A stretch of 51,152 nt of DNA from contig CANFWI010000021.1 in the NCBI GenBank assembly GCA_947450675.1, positions 1 to 51,152 of the forward strand, read 5' to 3'. The position numbers were made by a program, and so were the translations under genes. The stretch is from Comamonadaceae bacterium. GTDB lineage: Bacteria; Pseudomonadota; Gammaproteobacteria; Burkholderiales; Burkholderiaceae_C. The notes below the pieces were generated by a model that was not told the origin of the DNA, did not search any database, and saw only the letters and a list, made by a program, of their open reading frames with translations. Shown here piece by piece: positions 1-8,137 of this stretch; the first letter of the stretch is position 1; every line of letters starts with the position of its first letter.

Positions 1-335
1 AAGCCAAAGCGCAAGGCATCAAGGTCAAAAAAGGCCTGTTCCCTTGGACGGCTTCAGGCCGCGCGATTGCCAACGGCCGCGACGAAGGCGTCACCAAGCT
101 GCTGTTTGACGACAGCCCGGAAGCGCATGGTCACGGCAAGATTTTGGGTGGCGGCATGGTCGGCACGCATGCCGGTGACATGATCGGGGAAGTCGCCTTG
201 GCGATCGAGATGGGCGCGGACGCCATCGACATCGGCAAGACGATTCACCCGCACCCGACATTGGGCGAAAGCATCGGCATGGCGGCGGAAGTCGCGCATG
301 GCAGCTGCACGGACTTGCCGCCTGCGCGGAAGTAA
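1..335 (+). CDS. lpdA: Dihydrolipoyl dehydrogenase (E3), C-terminal part
   Basis: About 110 C-terminal residues, read in frame from base 3; the gene begins upstream of the window. E3 reoxidises the dihydrolipoyl groups of pyruvate or 2-oxoglutarate dehydrogenase with FAD and NAD+ in the cytoplasm. The fragment is the dimerisation domain: GGGMVGTHAGDMIGE followed by the catalytic IHPHPTLGES motif, whose second His is the active-site base in this family. The stop is at 333-335. Which 2-oxoacid complex it serves cannot be told because the upstream genes are outside the window; a pyruvate dehydrogenase E3 is usual in this clade. Family assignment is secure. Confidence 0.95.
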   Translation, partial: AKAQGIKVKKGLFPWTASGRAIANGRDEGVTKLLFDDSPEAHGHGKILGGGMVGTHAGDMIGEVALAIEMGADAIDIGKTIHPHPTLGESIGMAAEVAHGSCTDLPPARK

Positions 336-489
336 TCAGCGGCAGCTTTAGTGGAGATGCGCCAGCAAACAGATCCGTGCGCTTTAGCCGCTTGTGGAAA
401 ATTAGCGAAAAAGTATTTTTGGGCTTTGAAAAATGGATACCCTTGAGGCTCGTGAAATTCCACGCTAAGCGCTGACCTTCTGGAGTCCC

Positions 490-981
490 ATGGACACTGC
501 TCTTCTCATCGTCATCCTGCTGCTCATGCTGCTGCTGTGTTGCTTTTTGCTGTTCTATTTTTTCACGCAACAAAGTCTGCGCGATATCACTGCTCGCTTG
601 AACGTCGCCTTGCTGCCGCCCCCACCGAAGAAAAATTCGGAGGCGATTCGCCGTGAACGTGCGTTTGCGCATGACAACCTCATGCTGCTTGAAGCTGACC
701 TGACCAACAACCCGCGTGAAGACCTGACGCCTGAAGAGCTGGCCAACATTGACCAGATCAGCAAAACCATCCGGGTTTGCATCGCGGAGCTGAAGAAGTC
801 CGGCGAATGGATTGGTTTGCCGTTTGACTTTGAGTGGGCCGACATCCTCGCCCGACTACCCAAAGTCAACGCGCTGTACCGGAAGGCGATCGCGGCTGAA
901 GCGGAGCCTGAGAAGCTGGTGTCGGCCAACGAAACTCAGAAAATTGGCAACAGCACGGAGTCCTTCAGCCAACGCCGCTGA
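490..981 (+). CDS. Unknown protein with one N-terminal membrane segment
   Basis: A 163-residue protein that I do not recognise. Residues 4-26 form a single strongly hydrophobic Leu/Cys/Phe-rich helix, followed by a charged, probably cytoplasmic or periplasmic, mainly helical domain with a Pro-rich linker (PPPPKK, about residues 43-48). The start ATG has a GGAG four bases upstream, rather close. It lies alone between lpdA and a convergent NlpC/P60 gene (only 8 bases separate the ends). The bases between lpdA and this gene (336-489) show no clear signal. The single anchor suggests a bitopic membrane protein; function unknown. Confidence 0.7.
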   Translation: MDTALLIVILLLMLLLCCFLLFYFFTQQSLRDITARLNVALLPPPPKKNSEAIRRERAFAHDNLMLLEADLTNNPREDLTPEELANIDQISKTIRVCIAELKKSGEWIGLPFDFEWADILARLPKVNALYRKAIAAEAEPEKLVSANETQKIGNSTESFSQRR

Positions 982-989
982 ACGATGGG

Positions 990-1592
990 CTAAGGCTTGG
1001 CCTGTGAACGAAGCGCCGCAGCCACGGACTGGCCGGCGTCTTCGGAGTCGGTGTCGACCCGGCGGGCGCCGTCAAAGCGTCGATTCCAATACGTTGTGGC
1101 CAGACTTTCCACGCGCACTTCAGCGCCGGGCTTGGGTGAGTGGATGAACTTGCCGTCACCGATGTAAATGCCGACATGGCTGAAGGCTCGACGCATGGTG
1201 TTGAAAAAAACTAGGTCGCCAGGTAGCAATTCTTTGCGTTCGATGTTTTGAGTGGCGGCTGCCTGCTGCTCTGCACGGCGCGGAAGAACCAAGCCAACGG
1301 TCTGTTCGAAAATAGCTTTGACGAAACCGCTGCAGTCAAAACCAGTTTCTGCGGTGTTGCCACCCCGTAAGTAGGGAACGCCGAGAAATCCGATGGCGTG
1401 GACGACCAGTTCAGAGGCTTGTAAGCTGACGCGTTGCCTGACTTGCTGGATTTGAGACATGAGGCCTTTGTCGGCCAGCCAAGTGTCCATCTCGTCCGGG
1501 GTTGGTGTAGCGTGTGCAGCCGGTTGAATCAAAAGACCCAAAGCCAAGGCCATGCAAGGTGCAAAAGTGGTCTTGATCAGTCTAAAACGCAT
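990..1592 (-). CDS. Secreted NlpC/P60 (C40) peptidoglycan hydrolase
   Basis: A 200-residue protein with a signal peptide (residues 1-28, cleavage near AHA-TP) and an NlpC/P60 domain. The catalytic Cys87 lies in FDCSGF and the catalytic His139 in FSHVGIYIG, with a further conserved His151 in FIHSP. The family cleaves D-gamma-glutamyl-diaminopimelate peptide bonds in cell-wall peptides in the periplasm. Length is typical of single-domain bacterial members; there is no SH3 or LysM targeting domain. It is transcribed divergently from psd with an intergenic region of about 90 bases and converges with the unknown membrane protein at 490-981. Confidence 0.9.
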   Translation of the reverse strand: MRFRLIKTTFAPCMALALGLLIQPAAHATPTPDEMDTWLADKGLMSQIQQVRQRVSLQASELVVHAIGFLGVPYLRGGNTAETGFDCSGFVKAIFEQTVGLVLPRRAEQQAAATQNIERKELLPGDLVFFNTMRRAFSHVGIYIGDGKFIHSPKPGAEVRVESLATTYWNRRFDGARRVDTDSEDAGQSVAAALRSQAKP

Positions 1593-1681
1593 CTATGGAG
1601 CTTACTGAAGTGGCAGCTCAGCGTCAAGTCCGAATTCAAGCTCTATAAAATGACCGATGTCCCCCACTTCCGTGAGTCCGT

Positions 1682-2548
1682 GTGCCTGATCGTTTCAAAG
1701 TTCTTCTTCAATATCTCCTGCCCAAGCAGGCCATCACGACGTTCGCTGGCTTCGTGGCGTCACGCCAGCGCGGCTGGGTCACCACCGCGCTGATTCGCTG
1801 GTTCGTTGACAAGTACGCCGTCAACATGAGCGAAGCGGCTAACGCCGACATCACCAGCTACCTGTCATTCAACGATTTTTTTACACGTGCCTTGAAGCCT
1901 GGCGCCAGGCCACTGGCCAGTGCCGCCTGGATTTGTCCAGTCGACGGCGCCATCAGCCAGTTTGGCCGGATTGAGGAAGATCAGATTTTTCAGGCCAAAG
2001 GGCACCACTATTCGACCACCGCGCTTGTCGGTGGCGACGCGACACTGGCTGAGCAGTTTAGGCGCGGCAGTTTTGCCACGATTTACCTGAGCCCGCGTGA
2101 CTACCACCGGATTCACATGCCGTGCGATGGCCGTTTGCTGCGCATGATGTATGTACCCGGTGATTTGTTTTCTGTGAATCCTGTCACCGCGCGCGGTGTG
2201 CCGGGACTGTTTGCCCGCAACGAACGCTTGGTCTGTGTTTTTGACACGCCGCATGGAGCGATGGTCTTGACGCTCGTCGGTGCAACGATTGTCGGCAGCA
2301 TGGCGACGGTCTGGCATGGCGTGGTGAACCGCTCGCGCCAAAACACGGTGCGCGAATGGCATTACACGGACGCTACGCCGCAGGTAGCGCTGAAAAAAGG
2401 TGACGAGATGGGCCGGTTTTTGCTCGGCTCCACCGTCGTCTTGTTGTTCCCGGCCGGGCCATTGCAATTCAACCCTGACTGGCTGGCTGGTGGGCCGGTG
2501 CAGCTGGGTCAAGCCATGGCCACGGCCAACGAGCAGGTCAGCGCATGA
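1682..2548 (+). CDS. psd: Phosphatidylserine decarboxylase
   Basis: 288 residues. It makes phosphatidylethanolamine from phosphatidylserine at the inner membrane through a pyruvoyl group formed by self-cleavage. The LGST cleavage motif is at residues 248-251 (Ser250 becomes the pyruvoyl), and the family blocks SPRDYHRIHMP and DGAISQFG are present. The start is GTG; the reading frame begins with the family-typical MxDRFKVLLQYLLPK, so I take this GTG rather than a later ATG. A TATAAA-like -10 element lies at about 1641-1646. The stop overlaps the start of the next gene (ATGA), suggesting translational coupling to the lipid-transport-like genes downstream. Confidence 0.96.
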   Translation: MPDRFKVLLQYLLPKQAITTFAGFVASRQRGWVTTALIRWFVDKYAVNMSEAANADITSYLSFNDFFTRALKPGARPLASAAWICPVDGAISQFGRIEEDQIFQAKGHHYSTTALVGGDATLAEQFRRGSFATIYLSPRDYHRIHMPCDGRLLRMMYVPGDLFSVNPVTARGVPGLFARNERLVCVFDTPHGAMVLTLVGATIVGSMATVWHGVVNRSRQNTVREWHYTDATPQVALKKGDEMGRFLLGSTVVLLFPAGPLQFNPDWLAGGPVQLGQAMATANEQVSA

Positions 2549-3315
2549 CGGCGGCAGCACTCATCATCAACTGGTTTGTCGGTTGGTGGCGCGTGCTGTA
2601 TTTTGGCGCTCAAATCTTGGTGCTGGCTTTTTCACCGGCCAGTTATTCGCCCAGCAACCGCGTGCTGTTAGCGCGTCACATGGTGCAGGGCACCGCACCG
2701 ATTTTGGTTTGGTTCACGCTGCTGTGTGCCCTCATCACACTGGTGATCACGCGCATTGTGGTGGTCACGGCGCAGAGCTACGGGCTCTCGCAGTACGCGC
2801 TGCAGGTGACTATTCGGGTGCTGGTGCTGGAGCTGATTCCTTTGAGCGCGGCGCTGTTCGTTGCCTTGCGCTCGACCATGGCCAGCAGCGCTGAGCTGTC
2901 CGACATGCGTCTGCACGGCAAGTTGGAGGCCATCAGCGCGCAAGGCCGTGACCCACTGCGACAAGAAGTCATGCCGCGCGTGGTGGCCGGTGTCTTTGCC
3001 AGCATCACGCTGGCAGCGCTGAGCTGTGTGGTCGCGTTGGTGTTGGCGTATGTGGCTGTGTATGGTTTCAATGCCTCGGCATTGCCTGCTTACACGCGAC
3101 TTTTTGGCCAGGTTTTTAACCCGGCGGTGACGCTGATTTTTGTTTTGAAGACGCTGTTTTTCAGTTTGGCCGTGTCGCTGATGCCGATGGCCTCGGCCAT
3201 GCTGGACGAAGCCCCCGGTGGCATCCAGCACGGCGCTGAATTGCGTGCGCTGGCGCGCATGTTTGTGGTCATCTTGCTGATCGAAGTGGTCTCACTCGTC
3301 GGCAACTATTATTGA
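2545..3315 (+). CDS. MlaE-like ABC transporter permease
   Basis: A 256-residue polytopic membrane protein with about five hydrophobic segments and the MlaE-family pattern: a central cytoplasmic loop with Glu/Arg residues, then ALRSTMASSAELSDM and LRQEVMPRVVAGV. The MlaE family forms the membrane part of phospholipid or sterol ABC transporters in the inner membrane. It overlaps the psd stop by four bases and is followed 29 bases later by an MCE protein, the usual partner. The ATPase (MlaF type) that normally sits between permease and MCE gene is absent here. It is more diverged than true MlaE, so the substrate is not assigned. Confidence 0.8.
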   Translation: MTAAALIINWFVGWWRVLYFGAQILVLAFSPASYSPSNRVLLARHMVQGTAPILVWFTLLCALITLVITRIVVVTAQSYGLSQYALQVTIRVLVLELIPLSAALFVALRSTMASSAELSDMRLHGKLEAISAQGRDPLRQEVMPRVVAGVFASITLAALSCVVALVLAYVAVYGFNASALPAYTRLFGQVFNPAVTLIFVLKTLFFSLAVSLMPMASAMLDEAPGGIQHGAELRALARMFVVILLIEVVSLVGNYY

Positions 3316-3344
3316 ATTTTTGTGTTGCCCTTCATCGGATTTGA

Positions 3345-4307
3345 ATGTCATCTTTGAGCGACTCTGAACCCGTGCCGCCGGCACGCCGGCTTGAACTCAA
3401 GGCCTTGCTGCTGCTGGCCTTCATGCTGGCGCTGGTGCTGGGTTCGGCTGTTTACGTTTTGTATGCGCGCGGTGCTTTTGAGACCACGCAAAAACTCGTG
3501 CTTGTCAGCGATGACTCTGAAGGCGTGGTGGTCGGTATGGACCTGACCTTTTCAGGCTTTCCGATTGGTCGCGTCGGCAGTATCGAGTTAGCGCCTGATG
3601 GCAAGGCGCGCATCTTGGTCGATGTGCCGCTGAAGCAAGCCTACTGGCTGCGACAGTCGAGCGTGTTCACGCTGGTACGCGGGCTGGTGGGCAACACCAA
3701 TATCCGCGCTTACAGCGGCATTTTGACCGATCCACCACTGCCGGATGGTGCTGTGCGCGAGGTCTTGCGCGGCGACGCATCGGCTGACATTCCGCGACTG
3801 ATGTCGGCTGCTCGCGAATTGGTGGAGAGCGTGCAAACGCTGGTCAGCAACCAAGGCGCTTTGGGCGGCAGTTTGGTTAACGTGCAACAACTGACCGAGA
3901 AACTCAAAGGCCCGACCGGCGCACTCGGTGTCTTGCTCGGCAATGACCTTGAAGCTAAAAAACTACTGCTGACACTGGAGCACACCAACACCTTGCTGGC
4001 GCGACTGGACGGGCTGACCTTGCACGCCGACACACAGGTGTTTGGCGCGGGTGGCGTGATGCCCGAAACCCGCGCCACCATCGTCCAGCTCAACGGCTTG
4101 CTGGGCGAAGCCCGCGGCAGCCTGAAGCGGGTTGATGCGGTGCTGATCGAAGCCCAGGCGGTGGGCGCCAATGCGCGAGTCGCCACCGCTGATCTCGGCA
4201 CATTGCGCGCCGAGGTCGAGAGCAGCCTGATCAAGGTCGACAGCTTGGTCAATGAGGTCAACCGCAAATGGCCGTTTGCCCGAGAGACTGAGGTGAATTT
4301 GCCATGA
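3345..4307 (+). CDS. MCE (MlaD) domain protein
   Basis: 320 residues. A short cytoplasmic tail and one membrane helix (about residues 24-42) are followed by an MlaD/MCE domain at about 48-125 (GVVVGMDLTFSGFPIGRVGSIEL is the family signature, shortened here to its core, VGMDLTFSGFPIGRV) and a long helical C-terminal part with Leu-rich heptads. Such proteins form periplasmic rings or needles that carry lipids between the membranes. It lies between the permease and a lipoprotein gene and overlaps the latter by four bases (ATGA), so the genes look like one operon with psd. Confidence 0.88.
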   Translation: MSSLSDSEPVPPARRLELKALLLLAFMLALVLGSAVYVLYARGAFETTQKLVLVSDDSEGVVVGMDLTFSGFPIGRVGSIELAPDGKARILVDVPLKQAYWLRQSSVFTLVRGLVGNTNIRAYSGILTDPPLPDGAVREVLRGDASADIPRLMSAARELVESVQTLVSNQGALGGSLVNVQQLTEKLKGPTGALGVLLGNDLEAKKLLLTLEHTNTLLARLDGLTLHADTQVFGAGGVMPETRATIVQLNGLLGEARGSLKRVDAVLIEAQAVGANARVATADLGTLRAEVESSLIKVDSLVNEVNRKWPFARETEVNLP

Positions 4308-4987
4308 CTTTTTGTCGTTCTCGACTTTTTACACTGGCGTCCGCTGTCAGTTTGTTGCTGTCGGCGTTTTTGTTATTGCAAGGCTGCACCAGCCCGCCAG
4401 CCGTGCCTGACTGGCAACTCAGCGCCAAGAGCGCCAGCGACCGTTTTGTCACCGCCTATTTGAACGGCAACACGCGCGTCGAGGCGCTGGAGTTTGACAA
4501 GGCGCGGCAGGCGCTGTCCAGCACCGGCCGACCGGACGCTTTGGCCCGGCTTGAACTGCTGCGCTGCGCCACCCGCGTCGCCAGTTTGGTGCTGGAGCCG
4601 TGTGTCGGTTTTGAGTTGCTGCGCGCCGATGCGACGGCGGCTGACCAAGCCTATGCCGACTACTTGGCCGGGCGTGCCACCGGTCAACACGCTTCGCTGT
4701 TGCCAACCGCCCAGCAACGCTTGGCCTCGGTCGCGCCCACAGCACAAGCCAGCGTGATGCAGGCCATGGACGAGCCACTGTCCCGGCTGGTCGGTGCGGG
4801 CGTGCTGATGCGCACCGGTCAGGCCAGCCCCGCCGCCTTGACGCAAGCGGTAGAGACTGCGTCAGCCCAAGGCTGGCGTCGGCCTTTGCTGGCTTGGCTG
4901 GGCGTACAGGTTTTGCGTGCCGAGCAAGCCGGCGACCTGGACGAGGCGAAACGCCTGCGCCGCCGCATGGACGTCGCCGCCCCGTGA
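4304..4987 (+). CDS. Lipoprotein of the MCE cluster, function unknown
   Basis: 227 residues with a lipoprotein signal: a hydrophobic stretch (residues 8-27) ending in the lipobox LQGC, Cys28 being the likely lipidated residue. The next residues (TS) do not include Asp at +2, so outer-membrane sorting is expected. The mature part is Ala/Leu/Gln-rich and helical and does not show the PqiC/ABC-type auxiliary lipoprotein fold signature that often ends MCE operons. It overlaps the MCE gene at its start and the next gene at its end (GTGA). Context suggests a role with the MCE protein; this is inference. Confidence 0.75.
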   Translation: MTFCRSRLFTLASAVSLLLSAFLLLQGCTSPPAVPDWQLSAKSASDRFVTAYLNGNTRVEALEFDKARQALSSTGRPDALARLELLRCATRVASLVLEPCVGFELLRADATAADQAYADYLAGRATGQHASLLPTAQQRLASVAPTAQASVMQAMDEPLSRLVGAGVLMRTGQASPAALTQAVETASAQGWRRPLLAWLGVQVLRAEQAGDLDEAKRLRRRMDVAAP

Positions 4988-5286
4988 GCTACAGCGTTCG
5001 TTTGTTTGCCTATGAAGATGTCAGCGAGCTGGAAAAGCGCACGGCTGAAAAGCGTTTTTGCGCGGCCTTGAATGACGCCTTGGGTGACGCTTCACTGGTG
5101 CTGCCGGTGTATTCGATGTACCGCAAACTGGTGGCCGTGTATGGCGAATCGCCGTCAGCGGATGTGTTGAGCACCGAAGAGTTGGAGATTTTCAACCAGT
5201 GGCAGGCAGCTGAATCGGCCGCGCTGACGGCGGCCTTGGGTCCGCATCGCTACATGGGCGAAGCGGAATTCGACATCAGGGCGTGA
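4984..5286 (+). CDS. Small unknown protein at end of the psd-MCE run
   Basis: About 100 residues from a GTG that overlaps the stop of the lipoprotein gene (GTGA); the longer reading frame starting further upstream lies inside the lipoprotein gene and is unlikely to be used. The protein is soluble, acidic and helical, with the pattern SVRLFAYEDVSELEKRTAEK near the start, and has no signal peptide or membrane segment. I do not recognise the family. Its 3' end overlaps the convergent DUF6172 gene by 11 bases. The chain of overlaps implies it is translated with the MCE cluster. Confidence 0.65.
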   Translation: MSYSVRLFAYEDVSELEKRTAEKRFCAALNDALGDASLVLPVYSMYRKLVAVYGESPSADVLSTEELEIFNQWQAAESAALTAALGPHRYMGEAEFDIRA

Positions 5287-5626
5287 GGTCGTCGTCACCT
5301 TGATCAAAGCCGTCGTGCTGGTGCGAAGGCAGCTCACCCGCCGGGCGAACTCTGCGAACCCCGTCTTTGGCCACAAGCTCGACAAAAAACTGTTCACCGC
5401 CTTCGGCCACAGCAGCGTCGATGCGCGGGATGATTTCAGCCAAATGCACGACTTCCGCTGATTCTTCCGTGCTGCCGAACTTGCAATCGAAGTCCCAGAA
5501 ATCCACGCCGGCTGGCAATGGCACGCGCCGTTGGCGTTTGACGTACTTGCGGATCTCGTGTTTGTGGGCGTCCAGCACGCGGTCCGGGTTTTTGCCTTCG
5601 ACCTGAAGTTTGAACGTTTTTCTCAC
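5276..5626 (-). CDS. DUF6172 family protein
   Basis: 116 residues from a GTG at 5626, chosen because the conserved family start is M(K/R)KTF(K/P)LQVEGKN; the open frame extends further upstream but that part is unlike the family. Conserved blocks are KHEIRKYVKRQRR, GVDFWDFDCKFG and AEVVHLAEIIPRIDAA. It is a small soluble protein of unknown function common in proteobacteria. It converges with the unknown gene at 4984-5286 (11-base overlap). The region from 5627 to the helicase start (about 190 bases) holds a GC-rich inverted repeat (5726-5747) and a TAAAAT box (5749-5754). Confidence 0.8.
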   Translation of the reverse strand: MRKTFKLQVEGKNPDRVLDAHKHEIRKYVKRQRRVPLPAGVDFWDFDCKFGSTEESAEVVHLAEIIPRIDAAVAEGGEQFFVELVAKDGVRRVRPAGELPSHQHDGFDQGDDDLTP

Positions 5627-5816
5627 GGAAGCCTTAAATTTTGTTGGGTAGCGATCTAGCGCAGAAGGGGTGCAGTGCGGCGCCATGCGCCTGCCTGTCG
5701 GAAGGCCATGATTATGCGGCCTCACGCGCCGGCCGGCCGGCTGGCGCTTAAAATCAATTCTTTTGCGCTCATCCATCGCTGTCCACGGCGTCAACTCGGT
5801 TTCAAAACTCCCCCGC

Positions 5817-7091
5817 ATGTCTTTTTCCACACTCGGCTTGTCGTCGCCTCTTCTTCGCGCTCTGGCGGGCCTCAATTACAGCCAGCCCACGCCTGTGCAA
5901 GCGGCCGCCATTCCGCTGATTTTGGCCGGCCGCGACGTGCTGGCGTCGGCTGAAACCGGCTCTGGCAAAACGGCGGCGTTTTGTCTGCCGATTCTTCACA
6001 TGCTGGCGGCTGTTCCAAGCACACGGCCACGGCGGGTGAGGGCGCTGATCTTGGTGCCGACACGTGAACTCGCCGTGCAGATTGGCGAGGTCGCACGTCT
6101 TTTGTCGCTGCAAGTGGCGCCCGAGCTCAAAGTCACTGTCGTCTTTGGTGGGGTTTCGATCAACCCGCAGATGATGGGTTTGCGCAGTGGCACCGACTGG
6201 GTGGTGGCGACGCCCGGCCGCCTGCTTGATTTGATTGACCACAACGCACTCGACTTGTCGGCGGTGCAGACGTTGGTGCTGGACGAAGCCGATCGCTTGC
6301 TCGACCTCGGGTTTGATGAAGAACTCAAGCGGATATTGGCCTTGCTGCCAGGCCGCCGGCAAAACCTGTTTTTCTCGGCCACCTTGCCCGCACCGGTGCA
6401 GGCGTTGGCGGCGGGCTTGCTGCAGTCACCGGCGCGGGTTGAAGTGCTGCCCGAGGTGCTTGAAATCAGCGCCATCGCGCAGCTGGCGATGGAGGTTGAC
6501 AGCAGCCGGCGCACCCAGTTGCTGCGGCATCTGATTGAGCAAAGAAAATGGAGCCGCGTGCTGGTCTTTGTGGCCACCAAACACGCCGCCGAGATGGTGG
6601 CCGACAAGCTGCGTAAAGTGGGCCTGCAAGCCGAGCCGTTTCATGGCGAGCTGAGCCAAGGCAAACGCACACAGGTGCTGCTCGATTTTAAAAACTCAGA
6701 CGTCAAAGTGGTGATTGCGACCGATGTGGCGGCCCGTGGTTTGGACGTGGCTTTGCTGCCGGTGGTGGTTAATTACGACTTGCCACGCTCGGCGGTGGAC
6801 TACGTTCACCGCATTGGTCGGACTGGGCGTGCAGGCGAGTCTGGTTTGGCGGTGAGCTTTGTCAGCGCCGCCACCGAAGCGCATTTTCGATTGATCGAAA
6901 AGCGTCAAGGCTTGAGCGTGCCGCGTGAGCAAGTAGCCGGGTTTGAGCCGACGGACCTGACACCTGTTTTGGCTGCCACTGAAAGCCGCAGTGCAGCGGG
7001 CGAGTCCACCGGCGGCATCAAAGGCAAGCGGCCCAGCAAGAAAGACAAGCTGCGCGCAGCGGCCCAACTGGCGACAGGCGACGACGCCTGA
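5817..7091 (+). CDS. DEAD-box ATP-dependent RNA helicase (RhlE-like)
   Basis: 424 residues. Helicase core with the Q motif (PTPVQ, about 24-28), Walker A AETGSGKT (45-52), PTREL, DEAD (156-159), SAT (187-189) and, in the second RecA domain, ARGLD and HRIGRTGR. The C-terminal tail is short and basic (GKRPSKKDKLR), as in RhlE-type enzymes that remodel rRNA or mRNA. I start at ATG 5817 because the family begins MSF(x)LGL; an ATG at 5763 in the same frame would add 18 residues without homology. A TAAAAT box at 5749-5754 may be the -10. It converges with trxC, with 12 bases between. Confidence 0.93.
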   Translation: MSFSTLGLSSPLLRALAGLNYSQPTPVQAAAIPLILAGRDVLASAETGSGKTAAFCLPILHMLAAVPSTRPRRVRALILVPTRELAVQIGEVARLLSLQVAPELKVTVVFGGVSINPQMMGLRSGTDWVVATPGRLLDLIDHNALDLSAVQTLVLDEADRLLDLGFDEELKRILALLPGRRQNLFFSATLPAPVQALAAGLLQSPARVEVLPEVLEISAIAQLAMEVDSSRRTQLLRHLIEQRKWSRVLVFVATKHAAEMVADKLRKVGLQAEPFHGELSQGKRTQVLLDFKNSDVKVVIATDVAARGLDVALLPVVVNYDLPRSAVDYVHRIGRTGRAGESGLAVSFVSAATEAHFRLIEKRQGLSVPREQVAGFEPTDLTPVLAATESRSAAGESTGGIKGKRPSKKDKLRAAAQLATGDDA

Positions 7092-7103
7092 ACATCGGTC
7101 AAG

Positions 7104-7574
7104 TCAGCGGTGTTGCGCCAACTGCGACTGCGTCCAGCGAACGATGTCCGCCGCGCCCATGGCGCCCGCTTGACGGGCGACTTCTCGGCCATTTAAAAAC
7201 AAGGCCAAGGTCGGAATGCTGCGGATGTTGAAACGGGCCCCCAAGTTTTGAGCTTCTTCGGTGTTGACCTTGGCGACCCGCACCTGCGGCTCCAATTGCT
7301 GTGCGGCTTGCTCGTAAGCCGGTGCCATTTGGCGGCAAGGGCCGCACCAAGGCGCCCAAAAATCCACCAACAGCGGAATTTGATCGCGTAGCAAGTGCTT
7401 GTCAAAAGCCGCTTCAGACATGGCGACTGACTGGCCGCTGAACAGCGCTTTGTGACATTGTCCGCAGTCGGTCGCCTTGCCCAAGTCGGCCTTGGCGACG
7501 CGGTTGGTGGTTTGGCAGTGCGGGCAAACGATGTGGAGGCTGGCCGTTGATGATGGAGATGGGGCTGTTGTCAT
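7104..7574 (-). CDS. trxC: Thioredoxin 2
   Basis: 156 residues. A zinc-binding N-terminal module with two Cys pairs (CPHC at 17-20, CGQC at 37-40) precedes a thioredoxin domain with the WCGPC active site (76-80) and the cis-Pro loop SIPT. This arrangement defines TrxC, a cytoplasmic disulfide reductase induced by oxidative stress in relatives. The start ATG at 7574 is preferred to the long upstream extension of the open frame, which overlaps the divergent gene. The shared upstream region (7575-7658) has no obvious OxyR site that I could identify by eye. Confidence 0.95.
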   Translation of the reverse strand: MTTAPSPSSTASLHIVCPHCQTTNRVAKADLGKATDCGQCHKALFSGQSVAMSEAAFDKHLLRDQIPLLVDFWAPWCGPCRQMAPAYEQAAQQLEPQVRVAKVNTEEAQNLGARFNIRSIPTLALFLNGREVARQAGAMGAADIVRWTQSQLAQHR

Positions 7575-7658
7575 AAGACCTTTAGAATCGAGCGCCCTGA
7601 GGCATAGACTCATTTTTACCTGATTTGAACCCCCTTGAACCCTTCCGATACCTCCGAC

Positions 7659-8132
7659 ATGCCTGAAGAACCCGAAATTATCCAGCAGCCGCGCTTGTGG
7701 CAAGACAATGGCTGGACGGCACGGGTGCTGAAAAATGAAGACGATGACGGTTGGGCGGTGGCGATGATCAAAGACGGCGAACCCGAACCGGCCTTGATCG
7801 GGCCTTGGACCATGGGTCGCGACAAGAAAAATCCCAAGCCGCTTGACACCGCCGCCTTCAACACCTTGGTGAAGACCGCCTCTGAATTTGTGCGCCGGCA
7901 AGAACAACAGCTGCATGCCGCGCTGCACCAGAGCATCACGGTCACCGCCGGGACTGCGCGCGTCACGGTCTCGCTGGACATCGTGCCTGACGAAGACAAC
8001 CCGTATGGCACGCTGAGTGCTCACGATGACGCTGGCGACCTACTGGCTGAGGTGCGCGTGGCGGCATCGTTCAAGCTGAGCCGCAGCAGCGCCATCGCTT
8101 GGGCTGACAAGCAATTCAAGAAGCCGGGCTGA
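7659..8132 (+). CDS. Unknown acidic protein next to Hsp70 gene
   Basis: 157 residues from ATG 7659; an in-frame TTG at 7635 would add eight residues. The protein is soluble and acidic at the N terminus (MPEEPEIIQQP, KNEDDDGWAVAMI) and ends in a Lys-rich helix. It has a Trp-rich block (LWQDNGWTARVL, IGPWTMGRDKKNPKPLD) conserved, as far as I recall, in Burkholderiales unknown proteins. It ends five bases before the start of the YegD-like Hsp70 gene, so the two are probably co-transcribed and may work together; no function is assigned. Confidence 0.75.
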   Translation: MPEEPEIIQQPRLWQDNGWTARVLKNEDDDGWAVAMIKDGEPEPALIGPWTMGRDKKNPKPLDTAAFNTLVKTASEFVRRQEQQLHAALHQSITVTAGTARVTVSLDIVPDEDNPYGTLSAHDDAGDLLAEVRVAASFKLSRSSAIAWADKQFKKPG

Positions 8133-8137
8133 CCGCG

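Noticed and set aside
5726-5747. GC-rich inverted repeat (GCGCC...GGCGC) upstream of the helicase
   Set aside because: One mismatch and almost no loop, without a T-run; it precedes a TAAAAT box and is not convincing as a terminator or operator.
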